Origin: Arthrobacter sp. zg-Y1171
Lineage (GTDB): Bacteria; Actinomycetota; Actinomycetes; Actinomycetales; Micrococcaceae
Direction of reading: 5' to 3'
Length of the DNA: 64,000 bases
NCBI RefSeq assembly: GCF_025244845.1
Contig: NZ_CP104264.1
Span: 1,488,001 to 1,552,000, forward strand
Under the pieces are notes generated by a model that made no database searches, had not been told where the DNA came from, and saw only the letters and a program-made list of their open reading frames with translations. Made by a program: the position numbers and the translations under genes. Positions 53,047 through 62,402 of this stretch are shown piece after piece (position 1 is the stretch's first letter; each line of letters starts with the position of its first letter).

Positions 53047-54201
53047 TTATGTACGTCCTTCACCCGCCGCAGCATTGAGCCGTGCCGCCTGCAGGGTCAG
53101 ATGGTCACGCTCGGCGAGGTTCGGTGCCAGCCGGGCCGCCTCCGCGTAGAGCCGCGCGGCTAGTTCGACGTCGCCGCTCTTCTCCTGCAGGTACGCCCGA
53201 GCCGCGGTGTACCGGGGGAGCGACGGATCCAGTTCCGCCAGCGCGGCCAAGCCTGCGCGCGGCCCATCTGCCTCCCCGACGGCGACGGCCCGGTTCAACA
53301 GGGCGACCGGGCTGCCCGTGAGCCGGACCAGTTCGTCGTACCACTGAACAATCTGCGGCCAATCGGTGTCCTCCGCCGTCTGCGCGTCCGCGTGCAGGGC
53401 CGCTATGGCGGCCTGGGCCTGGTACTCGCCCAGCCGGTCGCGGGCCAGCGCCCGCTGCAGGATGGACACGCCCTCAATGATTACCCGGGTATCCCAGCGG
53501 CTGCGGTCCTGCTGGTCCAGCGGAACAAGCCGTCCGCCGCCGTCGGTCCGTGCGGCCCGCCGGGCGTGGTGCAGCAACATGAGTGCCAGCAGTCCCCGCA
53601 CCTCCGGATGGTCGACGGCAGCGGCCAGTTGGCGCGTAAGGCGGATGGCTTCGGCTGCGAGGTCGACGTCGCCCGAGTAGCCCTCGTTGAACACCAGGTA
53701 CAGCACCCGCAGCACGGTGGCAACGTCGCCGGGGGTGTCGAAGCGGACGCCGGCCACGGTCCGTTTGGCCCGGCTGATCCGCTGCGCCATGGTGGCCTCG
53801 CCCACCAGATACGCGGCAGCGATCTGCCGGGTGGCCAGGCCGCCGACGGCACGCAGGGTCAACGCCACCGCCGAGGAAGGGGACAGCGACGGATGCGCAC
53901 ACAGGAAATACAGCTGCAGCGTGTCATCGGTGGAGCCGACGACGCCGGGCGCGCGGTCGCCGTCGACCTTTAGTTCACGACGGCGGCGGGACGACTCCGC
54001 GCGGGTGGCATCGAGGAACTTCCGCCACGTGGCGGTGACCAGCCAGCCCTTCGGATCCCGGGGCGGATTATCCGGCCAGGTGCGCAGGGCTTCGAGCAAG
54101 GCGTCCTGCACCGCGTCCTCGGCCGCCGCGAAGTCGGCTCCGCGGCGGACAAGGACGGCGATGACCTGCGGGGTGAGCACCCGCAGCAGGCTTTCCTCCA
54201 C
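53047..54201 (-). CDS. ECF42-type sigma factor with TPR-like C-terminal domain
   Basis: 384 residues, twice the size of simple ECF factors. Region 2 (VIAVLVRRGADFAAAEDAVQ, then PKGWLVTATWRKFLD) and region 4 (VGGLATRQIAAAYLVGEATM) are followed by about 200 residues of helical repeats (DDUF6596/TPR-like, ending ARLYAEAARLAPNLAERDHL). GTG start. The DGPF/YCII gene lies 6 bp upstream, the signature partner of ECF42. Confidence 0.93.
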   Translation of the reverse strand: MEESLLRVLTPQVIAVLVRRGADFAAAEDAVQDALLEALRTWPDNPPRDPKGWLVTATWRKFLDATRAESSRRRRELKVDGDRAPGVVGSTDDTLQLYFLCAHPSLSPSSAVALTLRAVGGLATRQIAAAYLVGEATMAQRISRAKRTVAGVRFDTPGDVATVLRVLYLVFNEGYSGDVDLAAEAIRLTRQLAAAVDHPEVRGLLALMLLHHARRAARTDGGGRLVPLDQQDRSRWDTRVIIEGVSILQRALARDRLGEYQAQAAIAALHADAQTAEDTDWPQIVQWYDELVRLTGSPVALLNRAVAVGEADGPRAGLAALAELDPSLPRYTAARAYLQEKSGDVELAARLYAEAARLAPNLAERDHLTLQAARLNAAAGEGRT

Positions 54202-54207
54202 GAGTGG

Positions 54208-54615
54208 TTATTCGGTGATCGTGACGGGCGCAGCCAGGAACGGACGGACCTCGATCCACTCGTGCAGCGGTTTACCGCCGGCGGCCGGTGCCGCGGACAG
54301 CTCTCCGGCCAGTTCGAGCGCACGGTCATAGCCGTCCACGTCGATGGCGAACCAGCCGGCGATCAGGTCCTTGGTTTCCACGAACGGGCCGTCGGTCACC
54401 GGAGGCCGGCCCTCGCCGTCGTACCGCACGAAGGTTCCTTCGGGGGAGAGGGCCTGGCCCTCCACGTATTCGCCGTTGGCCTGCAGCCGTTCGGCATAGT
54501 CCTCCATGAACTGCATGTGCGCCGCGACTTCGTCAGGTGTCCACTGGTCCATCGGTACGTTGTTGAGCGCTTCCGGTGCGCCGCGGTAATGCTTGAGCAG
54601 CAGGTACTTGGCCAT
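54208..54615 (-). CDS. DGPF/YCII-domain protein, ECF42 partner
   Basis: 135 residues with the DGPF motif (VTDGPFVETKDLIAGWFAID), the mark of YCII-related proteins encoded next to ECF42 sigma factors. AAGGGAGA precedes the ATG. The pair is co-transcribed. Its biochemical role is unknown; the number of DGPF partners differs between genomes. Confidence 0.93.
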   Translation of the reverse strand: MAKYLLLKHYRGAPEALNNVPMDQWTPDEVAAHMQFMEDYAERLQANGEYVEGQALSPEGTFVRYDGEGRPPVTDGPFVETKDLIAGWFAIDVDGYDRALELAGELSAAPAAGGKPLHEWIEVRPFLAAPVTITE

Positions 54616-54733
54616 GACGGTCTCCCTTGTTCAGTGGTGACACAGCCATTGTGGCTGTGTTCGCACCGGGGACGGAACAGGGGAGGGAATCTCGACAGGG
54701 AACCGCGATCAGCAGGTACCCGGTCACTTTTCG

Positions 54734-55036
54734 CTAGGCTGCAGTGTCCTTGATGACGGTGTAGGAAGCGACAGCGTTCGGTGCCTGCATGCCCGGCGCC
54801 TGGTCATCGGAGTGTGAAGCTTTGAAGGAATCGGACTTCAGCCACGCGAAAAAGCTCTCCTTGGAGTCGAATTCCATGGTGGAAAGATACGTGTTGCTCT
54901 TTCCCTCGGGACGCATCAACGTGCTGCGGCCCAGTCCCGGGACGCCTTCCAGATTCACCATGCTGTCAATGAACGCCTTTTCAAAGGCCTCGGCGGTTTC
55001 GGGTCCAACTTCCAAAGTGTTGACCACAACGTACAT
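54734..55036 (-). CDS. HmoA-like antibiotic biosynthesis monooxygenase-domain protein
   Basis: 100 residues from ATG 55036 (AAAGGA 7 bp upstream; the longer frame to 55204 lacks a site). VVVNTLEVGPETAEAFEKAF and TYLSTMEFDSKESFFAWL give the dimeric barrel of heme oxygenase-like HmoA/IsdG proteins. Asn at the usual heme-site position is present (VVVNTL). Iron release from heme is possible, but no iron-regulatory site is evident. Confidence 0.85.
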   Translation of the reverse strand: MYVVVNTLEVGPETAEAFEKAFIDSMVNLEGVPGLGRSTLMRPEGKSNTYLSTMEFDSKESFFAWLKSDSFKASHSDDQAPGMQAPNAVASYTVIKDTAA

Positions 55037-55143
55037 TTGCGTCCTTTCGACTGTCGCGCGGGCAGATCTGCCCGGCGAGAAGATTATACCGACATGATGT
55101 CGGGAAGTTTGCATCCCTGACGGGTTTTGGGCGGAACCGGGCC

Positions 55144-55938
55144 TCAAGCGAGAGAGCCCAGGAACGCCGTCGTATCCGCTGCGACCTGTTCCGGACATTC
55201 CCACAAGACCAAGTGGGCCGCATCGGGATAGATCTTCAGTTCTGCGCCCTCAATCCGGGCGGCCAGGGTGTCCTGGTCCGCGCGGGGCAGCAGGCCGTCC
55301 TGCCCGCCCCACAGGATCAGCGTGGGAACGTCGATGGGTCCCGTTTCGGTCGGCGGAGCGGCCATGTACAAGCCGCGCAGGCTGGACTTCCACGCGTGGG
55401 ATGGCATTTTGACGCCGTCACGCACCCGGTCCTCGATGAACCACGGGGGAACCTCTTGGATCAAGGGAAACGAGTCGAGGAAACCGTGCACCCAGTCCTC
55501 GGCGACCGGATCCGTCAAGCCGTCGACGTCGTCGGCGAAAGGGGGCCGGCCCTGGAGGGTTAAGGGGGCGCCCACCAGCACGAGGGCCGCCACCCGGCCG
55601 GGGTGCGCAACGGCCAGCTGCTGGGCCACATAACCGCCGCTCGAGGAGCCAAGGACCGACGCCGACGCGACGTCGAGGGCATCCAGAACCGCGGCGGCAT
55701 CCTGGGCCTGCTCTGCCAGCGAGTATCCGTCCTGCGGTTTATCCGCATCGCCTTGGCCGCGGAGGTCTGGGGCGTAGATCCGGAAGCCGGCCAGTCCGGG
55801 TACCAGCCGGTCGAAGCTCCGGCGGGATTCAGCCCAGGCGTGCAGCAGCAATACCGGTGGTGCATCGGCGTCGCCCTGGACCAGGCACGGCACCGTGATG
55901 CCGGTGTGAAGGCTGAGATTGCGGACCTCGGATTCCAT
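55144..55938 (-). CDS. Alpha/beta hydrolase
   Basis: 264 residues. Oxyanion motif HAWAESRRSF where HG is usual, nucleophile elbow GSSSG (Ser99), acid Asp in LILWGGQDGLLP, and catalytic His in AAHLVLWECPE. Small cap domain. Unknown ester or lactone substrate. It points away from the mannoside operon. Confidence 0.88.
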   Translation of the reverse strand: MESEVRNLSLHTGITVPCLVQGDADAPPVLLLHAWAESRRSFDRLVPGLAGFRIYAPDLRGQGDADKPQDGYSLAEQAQDAAAVLDALDVASASVLGSSSGGYVAQQLAVAHPGRVAALVLVGAPLTLQGRPPFADDVDGLTDPVAEDWVHGFLDSFPLIQEVPPWFIEDRVRDGVKMPSHAWKSSLRGLYMAAPPTETGPIDVPTLILWGGQDGLLPRADQDTLAARIEGAELKIYPDAAHLVLWECPEQVAADTTAFLGSLA

Positions 55939-56130
55939 AGCTCAGGGTACGCCGCCCCGGAGTGCGGATTCGATCCTCTCAAGAAACCGTTGACAGCAAT
56001 TAGTCCAGTCGCTTTACTTATCCGCACGGCGGCCGATATCTACCCGGGCCGTCTCCCACACATTTTGGGTTCCGGTCACAGCGAACGGTTGCTCAGACAG
56101 CGTGGGTCGCGAATGGAGCAAAGGAGCACC

Positions 56131-57498
56131 ATGCGAAGGTCCATGTCCTGGGCATTGCCCACCACCGTCCTCCTGGTCCTCGCAGCCAGTGGCTGCGCAC
56201 CCGAGGGAAGCGGAGGAGGAGAAAACGCAGACGGGGGATCGATCACCGTCGCGTACCAGAAAACCAGTGCGTATACGCAGGTTGATGCACTGATGCAGCA
56301 AGCGAAGGAAGACTTCGAGGCGGCTAACCCGGGTGTCACAGTGAACTTGGAGCCGATCGAAGCAGAAGAAAACGACTACGCCACCAAGTTGTCCCTCATG
56401 CAGCGGTCCCCGGACACCGCTCCGGACGTCTTCTATGAAGACAGTTTCAGGGTCCGGCCGGACGCGGAAGCAGGCTATCTGCTGGCGCTTGATGACTACC
56501 TTGCCGAGTGGGAAGACTGGGATACCGGCTTCATCGAAAGCGCAAAACAGGCCGGACTCGGATCAGACGGCAAGACCTATGCGGTGCCGATGGGGACTGA
56601 CACCCGCGCGCTTTGGTACAACAAAGTTGTCTTTGAAGAGGCCGGCCTGCCGGTACCCTGGGAGCCGCAGACCTGGGAAGACATTCTGGCCGCGGCGAAA
56701 GCGGTAAAGGCAGCGGATCCCGACGCCGTGCCGTTCAATATCTACTCCGGCACCGGCATGGGTGAAGCAGCGTCGATGCAGGGCTTCGAGATGCTTCTCT
56801 ATGGCACGGACGACACCCTTTACGACACTGACGAAGGCAAGTGGATTGTCGGTTCGCAGGGCTTCAAGGATTCCCTGCAGTTCATCTCCGACATTTACGT
56901 TGGTGGCCTTGGCCCCGACGTCGCGACAGCCCTCGATTCCACCTATTACCAGCAGCTCAACGGCGCGTGGTACCCGGAAAACAAAGTGGGCGCCTCGATC
57001 GACGGTTCATGGATTGCCGGGAACTGGCTCGAGGACGGTCCGACCCCCTGGCCCGAATGGTCCGAGGTGATGGGTGTGACGCCGATGCCCACCCAGGACG
57101 GCGGTGAGCCGGGCGCCACCAGCATGTCCGGCGGCTGGACCCTCGCGGTCGGCGCCGGGACCCAGGACCCGGACCTGGCCTTCGACTTCATCAGCACCGC
57201 GTTAAACAAGGACAACAGCCTGTCCTACAACGTGAACGCGTCCCAGGTTCCGGTGCGCGGCGATGTCGCGGAAGATCCGGCTTTCACCGAATCCAGTCCG
57301 GTCAGCGGATTCTTCAGCGACTTGGTGGAAGTGACGCACTACCGCCCCACCACCTCCGACTACGCCGAGATCTCCGGGAACATCCAGCAGGCCATGGAAG
57401 CGGTTATGACCGGAGAACAATCGGTGGACGAGGCAGCGGCGGCATACGACGAAGCCGTCACTTCCCTCGTAGGCGAAGAGAATGTCAGCCGGGGATGA
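56131..57498 (+). CDS. Oligosaccharide-binding lipoprotein of a CUT1 importer
   Basis: 455 residues from ATG 56131 (AAAGGAG 5 bp upstream); the frame upstream to 55603 is spurious. Lipobox LAASGC with Cys22, then the MalE-like fold: ITVAYQKTSAYTQVDALMQQ, DVFYEDSFRVRPDAEAGYLL, AVPMGTDTRALWYNK. It collects glycosides outside the cell. First gene of the mannoside operon; stop overlaps the next start by 4 bp. Confidence 0.92.
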   Translation: MRRSMSWALPTTVLLVLAASGCAPEGSGGGENADGGSITVAYQKTSAYTQVDALMQQAKEDFEAANPGVTVNLEPIEAEENDYATKLSLMQRSPDTAPDVFYEDSFRVRPDAEAGYLLALDDYLAEWEDWDTGFIESAKQAGLGSDGKTYAVPMGTDTRALWYNKVVFEEAGLPVPWEPQTWEDILAAAKAVKAADPDAVPFNIYSGTGMGEAASMQGFEMLLYGTDDTLYDTDEGKWIVGSQGFKDSLQFISDIYVGGLGPDVATALDSTYYQQLNGAWYPENKVGASIDGSWIAGNWLEDGPTPWPEWSEVMGVTPMPTQDGGEPGATSMSGGWTLAVGAGTQDPDLAFDFISTALNKDNSLSYNVNASQVPVRGDVAEDPAFTESSPVSGFFSDLVEVTHYRPTTSDYAEISGNIQQAMEAVMTGEQSVDEAAAAYDEAVTSLVGEENVSRG

Positions 57499-58451
57499 CA
57501 ACCACTCCCACCCAACCGGTGCAGGAGCGGGGGCCGCGCCATCCAGAGCGGTCACCCGTTCCTGCCGGGCGGCGTTCCTCCAGGGGAAGATCGATCCGGC
57601 GTGCCGTCCCCTTGGCACCGGCAGTCGTCCTGCTCCTGTTGTTTATGCTCGGTCCGGTCCTGTGGTCCATCTGGGGTTCATTCACCAATGCGGCGCTTTC
57701 GGGCAGAGCGGCTTCCGAACCGCGTTTCATCGGCATCGACAACTACGTGGCGCTGCTGACGGACCCGGACTTCCCGAACGCCCTCTGGCTGACCGTCGTT
57801 TTCCTGCTGGTCTCGGCGGTCATCGGCCAGAACTTCCTCGGCCTGGCGTTGGCATTGATGACTGCCAACGCACCGAAAATCGTCCGCTCGATCGTTGCGA
57901 CGACCGTGGTCACGGCATGGGTGCTGCCGGAAATTGTTGCTGCCTTTGCCTGCTACGCATTTTTCAGCAGCGACGGGACACTGAACGCGCTCACGGGCCT
58001 GGCCGGGATTGAACCGGTTGAATGGCTTTTTGCCTATCCGCTGGCAGCCGTGGTGCTCGCGAACATCTGGCGTGGGACGGCCTTCTCGATGATGATCTAC
58101 GAAGCCGCCCTGAACGACGTCGCCCCTGAAATCACCGAAGCAGCGGTAATCGATGGCGCCGGCGGCTGGAAACGTCTGGCCTTTGTGACCATCCCGATGA
58201 TCCGCAACAGCATCTCGACGAACCTCATGCTGATCACCCTGCAGACGCTCTCCGTGTTCACCTTGATTTTCGTGATGACCAGCGGCGGCCCGAATCAGCG
58301 CAGCACCACGCTCCCGCTGTTCGCCTACGCTGAAGCGTTTGGCCTGGGAAAGATCGGCTACGGCACCGCCATAGCGACGGTGATGCTGCTTCTGGGGGCG
58401 GTTTTCTCCTTCCTCTATATCCGTATCCTCAAACCGGGAGGGAACGCATGA
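57495..58451 (+). CDS. CUT1 sugar permease, MalF/LacF type
   Basis: 318 residues, six helices, with the EAA loop EAAVIDGAGGWKRLAFVTIP that contacts the ATPase. A polar, basic N-terminus of about 30 residues precedes helix 1. Overlaps both neighbouring genes by 4 bp. No ATPase is encoded in this operon; a shared MsiK-like ATPase is probably used. Confidence 0.92.
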   Translation: MTTTPTQPVQERGPRHPERSPVPAGRRSSRGRSIRRAVPLAPAVVLLLLFMLGPVLWSIWGSFTNAALSGRAASEPRFIGIDNYVALLTDPDFPNALWLTVVFLLVSAVIGQNFLGLALALMTANAPKIVRSIVATTVVTAWVLPEIVAAFACYAFFSSDGTLNALTGLAGIEPVEWLFAYPLAAVVLANIWRGTAFSMMIYEAALNDVAPEITEAAVIDGAGGWKRLAFVTIPMIRNSISTNLMLITLQTLSVFTLIFVMTSGGPNQRSTTLPLFAYAEAFGLGKIGYGTAIATVMLLLGAVFSFLYIRILKPGGNA

Positions 58452-59290
58452 GCGCCGGGATCGCCACCACACAACGCCGTGCGTCCAAGGCGGCAGCCTC
58501 CGGTGTGCTGCTCGCTATCGCGGCCTGCTTCCTGTTGCCGCTGGCCTGGCTGGTTCTCGCCTCCCTCGATCCCGGGGCGAGTGCGTCGCTGGGGATGCCC
58601 GAGCGGTTTTCGCTGGCCAATTTCTCCGCGGTGCTGACGCCGGGGCAAACCCTGTGGCCGCTGTGGAACAGCTTCCTGCTCTCGGCCGGATGCGCTGTGA
58701 TCACCGTCCTTGCTGCCGTCCTCGCCGCATATCCGCTCTCCCGCTACCAGGCCCGCTACAACAAACCGTTCCTGTACGGGGTGCTGTTCGGCACCGGACT
58801 GCCCATCACCGCCATGATGGTCCCGGTCTACAGCATGTTCGTCCGGCTGGGGCAGCTCGACAGCGTCCCCGCCGTTGCGCTCTTCATGGCTGCAACGTCC
58901 CTTCCGATGGCCATCTGGATGACCAAGAACTTCATGGATTCGGTGCCCGTGAGCCTGGAGGAAGCCGCGTGGATAGACGGGGCCAGCTCCATGAAGGCGC
59001 TCCGCACCGTCGTCGTACCCCTGATGCGGCCGGGGCTGGCGGTGGTGTTCATCTTCGTGTTCATCCAGGCATGGGGAAACTTCTTCATCCCGTTCATCCT
59101 GCTGCTGTCCAGCCACAAGCAACCCGCAGCCGTCACCGTCTTCAACTTCTTCGGACAGTACGGGAGCGTTGCCTACGGTGAGCTGGCTGCCTTTTCACTG
59201 TTGTATTCCCTGCCCGTGATCGTTCTCTACGTCATCGTCACCAAGGGCATCGGCGGGTCCTTCGCCACCGCCGGAGCGCTCAAGGGCTGA
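58448..59290 (+). CDS. CUT1 sugar permease, MalG/LacG type
   Basis: 280 residues, six helices. EAA loop EEAAWIDGASSMKALRTVVV. The second half of the heterodimeric channel formed with the previous gene product. Helix pattern and ending (TKGIGGSFATAGALKG) are typical of MalG-type subunits. Confidence 0.93.
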   Translation: MSAGIATTQRRASKAAASGVLLAIAACFLLPLAWLVLASLDPGASASLGMPERFSLANFSAVLTPGQTLWPLWNSFLLSAGCAVITVLAAVLAAYPLSRYQARYNKPFLYGVLFGTGLPITAMMVPVYSMFVRLGQLDSVPAVALFMAATSLPMAIWMTKNFMDSVPVSLEEAAWIDGASSMKALRTVVVPLMRPGLAVVFIFVFIQAWGNFFIPFILLLSSHKQPAAVTVFNFFGQYGSVAYGELAAFSLLYSLPVIVLYVIVTKGIGGSFATAGALKG

Positions 59291-59341
59291 TCCCCGCGCG
59301 CACCGGCCTCCCTCCTTACCACCCTCGAAAGGCAGCACTCC

Positions 59342-62300
59342 ATGCACTATGACGCCACCCTTGTTGAAGCCCGCGTCCGGCGGTTCCGCGGCGAACGGCT
59401 CGTACCGGCCCTTTACCGCCGCACCGAGCCGCTGGACCTGGCCTTCTGGGAGGTTCCCGATGAACCCGTACCGTTCGCCACGGCCGTCGGGCAGCAGTTC
59501 CTGCCGGCCCGGCACGGAATGGTTTGGGGCAAACCCTGGGGCACTGTGTGGTTCCATGCCGAAGGTAAGGTGCCCGCAGCCTGGGCGGAGGAAAAGGACG
59601 CCCGGGCCGAGCTCGTTGTCGACCTGGGGTTCACCGGCCAGCAGCCCGGGTTCCAGGCCGAGGGGACCGTGTATTCATCCTCGGGGACCATCATCAAGGG
59701 GGTGGAGCCACTGAACCGCGCGGTCCGGCTCGACGTCGGCGCGGGCGGCGTAATCGACCTCTACATCGAAGCAGCCGCCAACCCGAATGTTGCCCAGGAT
59801 TTCCTCTTTATCCCCACTCCCTACGGGGACAAGGCGACCGCCGGGGATGCCCGGCTGTACCGGTTGGCGCAGATCGAGGCGGGGCTCCTCGACCTGCCGG
59901 TATGGGAACTCGAGCAGGACGTAGAGGCATTGATGGGACTCATGCGGGAGCTGCCCGAGTCTTCGCAGCGGCGCGCTGAAATCCTCCGTGCCCTGGACCG
60001 GATGGTGGATGCCATGGACCCGGATGACGTGTCCGGTACTGCCGCCGTCGGCCGCCGCATCCTCCAGCCGGTGCTCGCTAAACCCGCCGCGGCAAGCGCG
60101 CACCATCTGCACGCCGTTGGGCACGCGCATATCGATTCGGCCTGGCTCTGGCCGACGCGGGAGACGGTCCGCAAGGTGGCGCGCACCTTCTCCAACGTCT
60201 GCGACCTGATTGATGAGAACCCGGACTTCGTTTTCGCCGCGTCCTCGGCGCAGCAATACGCCTGGCTTAAGCAGTCCTATCCGGATCTTTTCGCGCGGGT
60301 GAAGGAAAAGGTCGCTGCCGGCAACTTCGTTCCAGTGGGCGGTATGTGGGTCGAATCGGACACCAACCTTCCGGGCGGGGAGGCGCTCGTGCGGCAGCTG
60401 GTGGCAGGCAAGGGGTTTTTCCTGCGGGAGTTCGGGATTGACTGCGAGGAGGTCTGGCTGCCGGACTCCTTCGGCTACTCCGCTGCGCTGCCGCAGATCA
60501 TGGCTGGAGCCGGCGCCCGCTGGTTCCTCACCCAGAAAATCTCCTGGAACGAAACCAACACGATGCCGCACCACACCTTCCGGTGGGAGGGAATCGACGG
60601 GTCGCGGATATTCACCCACTTCCCGCCGGTCGATACCTACAACTCGGATCTGGGCGGGGCGGAGCTGGCGCGGGCGGAGCGGCAGTACGCCGAAAAGGGC
60701 AACGGGACGACGTCGATGGTTCCGTTCGGCCACGGCGACGGCGGCGGCGGGCCCACCCGGGAAATGATCGCCGCTGCGCGCCGCACCCGGTCCCTTGAAG
60801 GGTCTCCCACCGTTGAGCTGTCCAGCCCGCGCGCTTTCTTCGAGGCTGCCGAGGCGGAGTATGCCGAACCTCCGGTCTGGTCCGGTGAACTGTATTTGGA
60901 GTTCCACCGCGGCACCTACACCTCCCAGGCCAGGACCAAGCGCGGCAACCGGCGCTCCGAGCACCTGCTGCGTGAGGCGGAACTGTGGGCGGCAACCGCT
61001 GCTGTCCGTGCCGGGGCGCCCTACCCGGCGGAGGAGTTAAGGAAAGCCTGGGAGACAGTGCTTCTGCAGCAGTTCCATGACATTCTGCCGGGTACGTCCA
61101 TCGCCTGGGTATATCAGGAGGCCGAGCGTAACTATGCCGAGGTGGCTGCCACGCTGGGAACGATCATCGAGGCGGCGGCGCATGAGCTTCTGGGCCGGGG
61201 TCCGGTCGCCGCGGTGCTCAATGCGTCCCCTTATCCGGTGGCGGGAATAGCTGCTTTCGGTGCCGGGCCCGAACCGGCTCCGGAGAGGCGGAACGTGTCC
61301 CGGTCCGGGGACGGGTTCGTCCTTGAAAACGATGCCGTCCGGATCTTCGTCGACCATGCCGGGATCATCCGTTCGATGTACGACAGGATTGCCGGCCGGG
61401 AACTCGTTCCGTCCGGTTCGGCCGCCAACTTGCTGCAGCTGCACCGTGACACCCCCACGCAGTGGGATGCGTGGGACATCGACGAGCACTACCGCCGGAA
61501 CACCGTCGATTTGGTGGACGTATCCGCCTTGGAGATCGTGGACGGTCCCGCGGGCACGGCGCTGCGGATCGAGCGCACGTTCAATTCCTCGCGGGTGGTC
61601 CAGCATCTTTCCCTCGACAGCCGGGCGCCGCGGCTGGAGATCAGTACCGAAGTGGATTGGCATGAACAGAAAAAACTCCTCAAACTCTCCTTTCCGCTGG
61701 ATGTCCATGCCGAGCGGGCGACGTCGGAAATCCAGTTCGGGCATATCCATCGGCCGACGCACGCGAATACCTCCTGGGATGCGGCCCGTTTTGAGACAGT
61801 TGCCCACCGCTGGGTCCACGTAGGGGAGCCCGACTACGGGGTGGCGGTAGCCAACGATTCCACCTACGGGCACGACATCACCCGCTCTGCACACTCCGGC
61901 CGGGCCACCACGACAACAGTGCGCCAGTCGCTGCTGCGGGCACCGGTGTTCCCTGACCCGGCGGCCGACCAGGGCACCCATCGGATGGCGACCTCAGTGG
62001 TGCTGGGCGCAGGCATCCCCGAGGCTGTTGCTGAGGGGTATCGGTTGAATCTTCCCCTGCGCACCATCAGCGGGGTGGAACGCACCATGGTGGATCCCCT
62101 CGTGCGGCTGGACAACCCGGCCCTGGTGGTCGAAGCGGTCAAGCTGGCCGAGGACGGTTCCGGTGACGTTATTGTGCGTCTGTATGAGGCCCACGGGACC
62201 AGGGCACGGGGGACCCTGACGGCCGGTTTCAGCCATACCGGCGTCACGGAAACCGACCTGCTGGAGCGGCCCCGGGAAAGTTCCGCTCTCCGGCGAGGCG

Positions 62301-62374
62301 ACGGAAACAACACCGAGCTTGTGCTCCGGCCGTTTGAGCTGGTCACGCTAAGATTTGGTGTCCCCGGCCGGTGA
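59342..62374 (+). CDS. Alpha-mannosidase, glycoside hydrolase family 38
   Basis: 1010 residues, no signal peptide, so cytosolic. The zinc site includes HAHIDSAWLW (His263, Asp265), the nucleophile is Asp375 in LPDSFGYS, and WNETNTMPHHTF and FHDILPGTS are further GH38 signatures. The C-terminal half is beta-rich. It should cleave terminal alpha-mannosyl residues from oligosaccharides imported by the preceding transporter, probably from fungal or plant glycans. AGGCAGC precedes the ATG. Confidence 0.95.
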   Translation: MHYDATLVEARVRRFRGERLVPALYRRTEPLDLAFWEVPDEPVPFATAVGQQFLPARHGMVWGKPWGTVWFHAEGKVPAAWAEEKDARAELVVDLGFTGQQPGFQAEGTVYSSSGTIIKGVEPLNRAVRLDVGAGGVIDLYIEAAANPNVAQDFLFIPTPYGDKATAGDARLYRLAQIEAGLLDLPVWELEQDVEALMGLMRELPESSQRRAEILRALDRMVDAMDPDDVSGTAAVGRRILQPVLAKPAAASAHHLHAVGHAHIDSAWLWPTRETVRKVARTFSNVCDLIDENPDFVFAASSAQQYAWLKQSYPDLFARVKEKVAAGNFVPVGGMWVESDTNLPGGEALVRQLVAGKGFFLREFGIDCEEVWLPDSFGYSAALPQIMAGAGARWFLTQKISWNETNTMPHHTFRWEGIDGSRIFTHFPPVDTYNSDLGGAELARAERQYAEKGNGTTSMVPFGHGDGGGGPTREMIAAARRTRSLEGSPTVELSSPRAFFEAAEAEYAEPPVWSGELYLEFHRGTYTSQARTKRGNRRSEHLLREAELWAATAAVRAGAPYPAEELRKAWETVLLQQFHDILPGTSIAWVYQEAERNYAEVAATLGTIIEAAAHELLGRGPVAAVLNASPYPVAGIAAFGAGPEPAPERRNVSRSGDGFVLENDAVRIFVDHAGIIRSMYDRIAGRELVPSGSAANLLQLHRDTPTQWDAWDIDEHYRRNTVDLVDVSALEIVDGPAGTALRIERTFNSSRVVQHLSLDSRAPRLEISTEVDWHEQKKLLKLSFPLDVHAERATSEIQFGHIHRPTHANTSWDAARFETVAHRWVHVGEPDYGVAVANDSTYGHDITRSAHSGRATTTTVRQSLLRAPVFPDPAADQGTHRMATSVVLGAGIPEAVAEGYRLNLPLRTISGVERTMVDPLVRLDNPALVVEAVKLAEDGSGDVIVRLYEAHGTRARGTLTAGFSHTGVTETDLLERPRESSALRRGDGNNTELVLRPFELVTLRFGVPGR

Positions 62375-62402
62375 GGCCAAACGTCCAGACGGAGGTTGTG
62401 CC

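Noticed and set aside
55603..56130. N-terminal extension of the mannoside-binding lipoprotein
   Set aside because: It would overlap the hydrolase gene on the other strand and bury the signal peptide and lipobox inside the protein.
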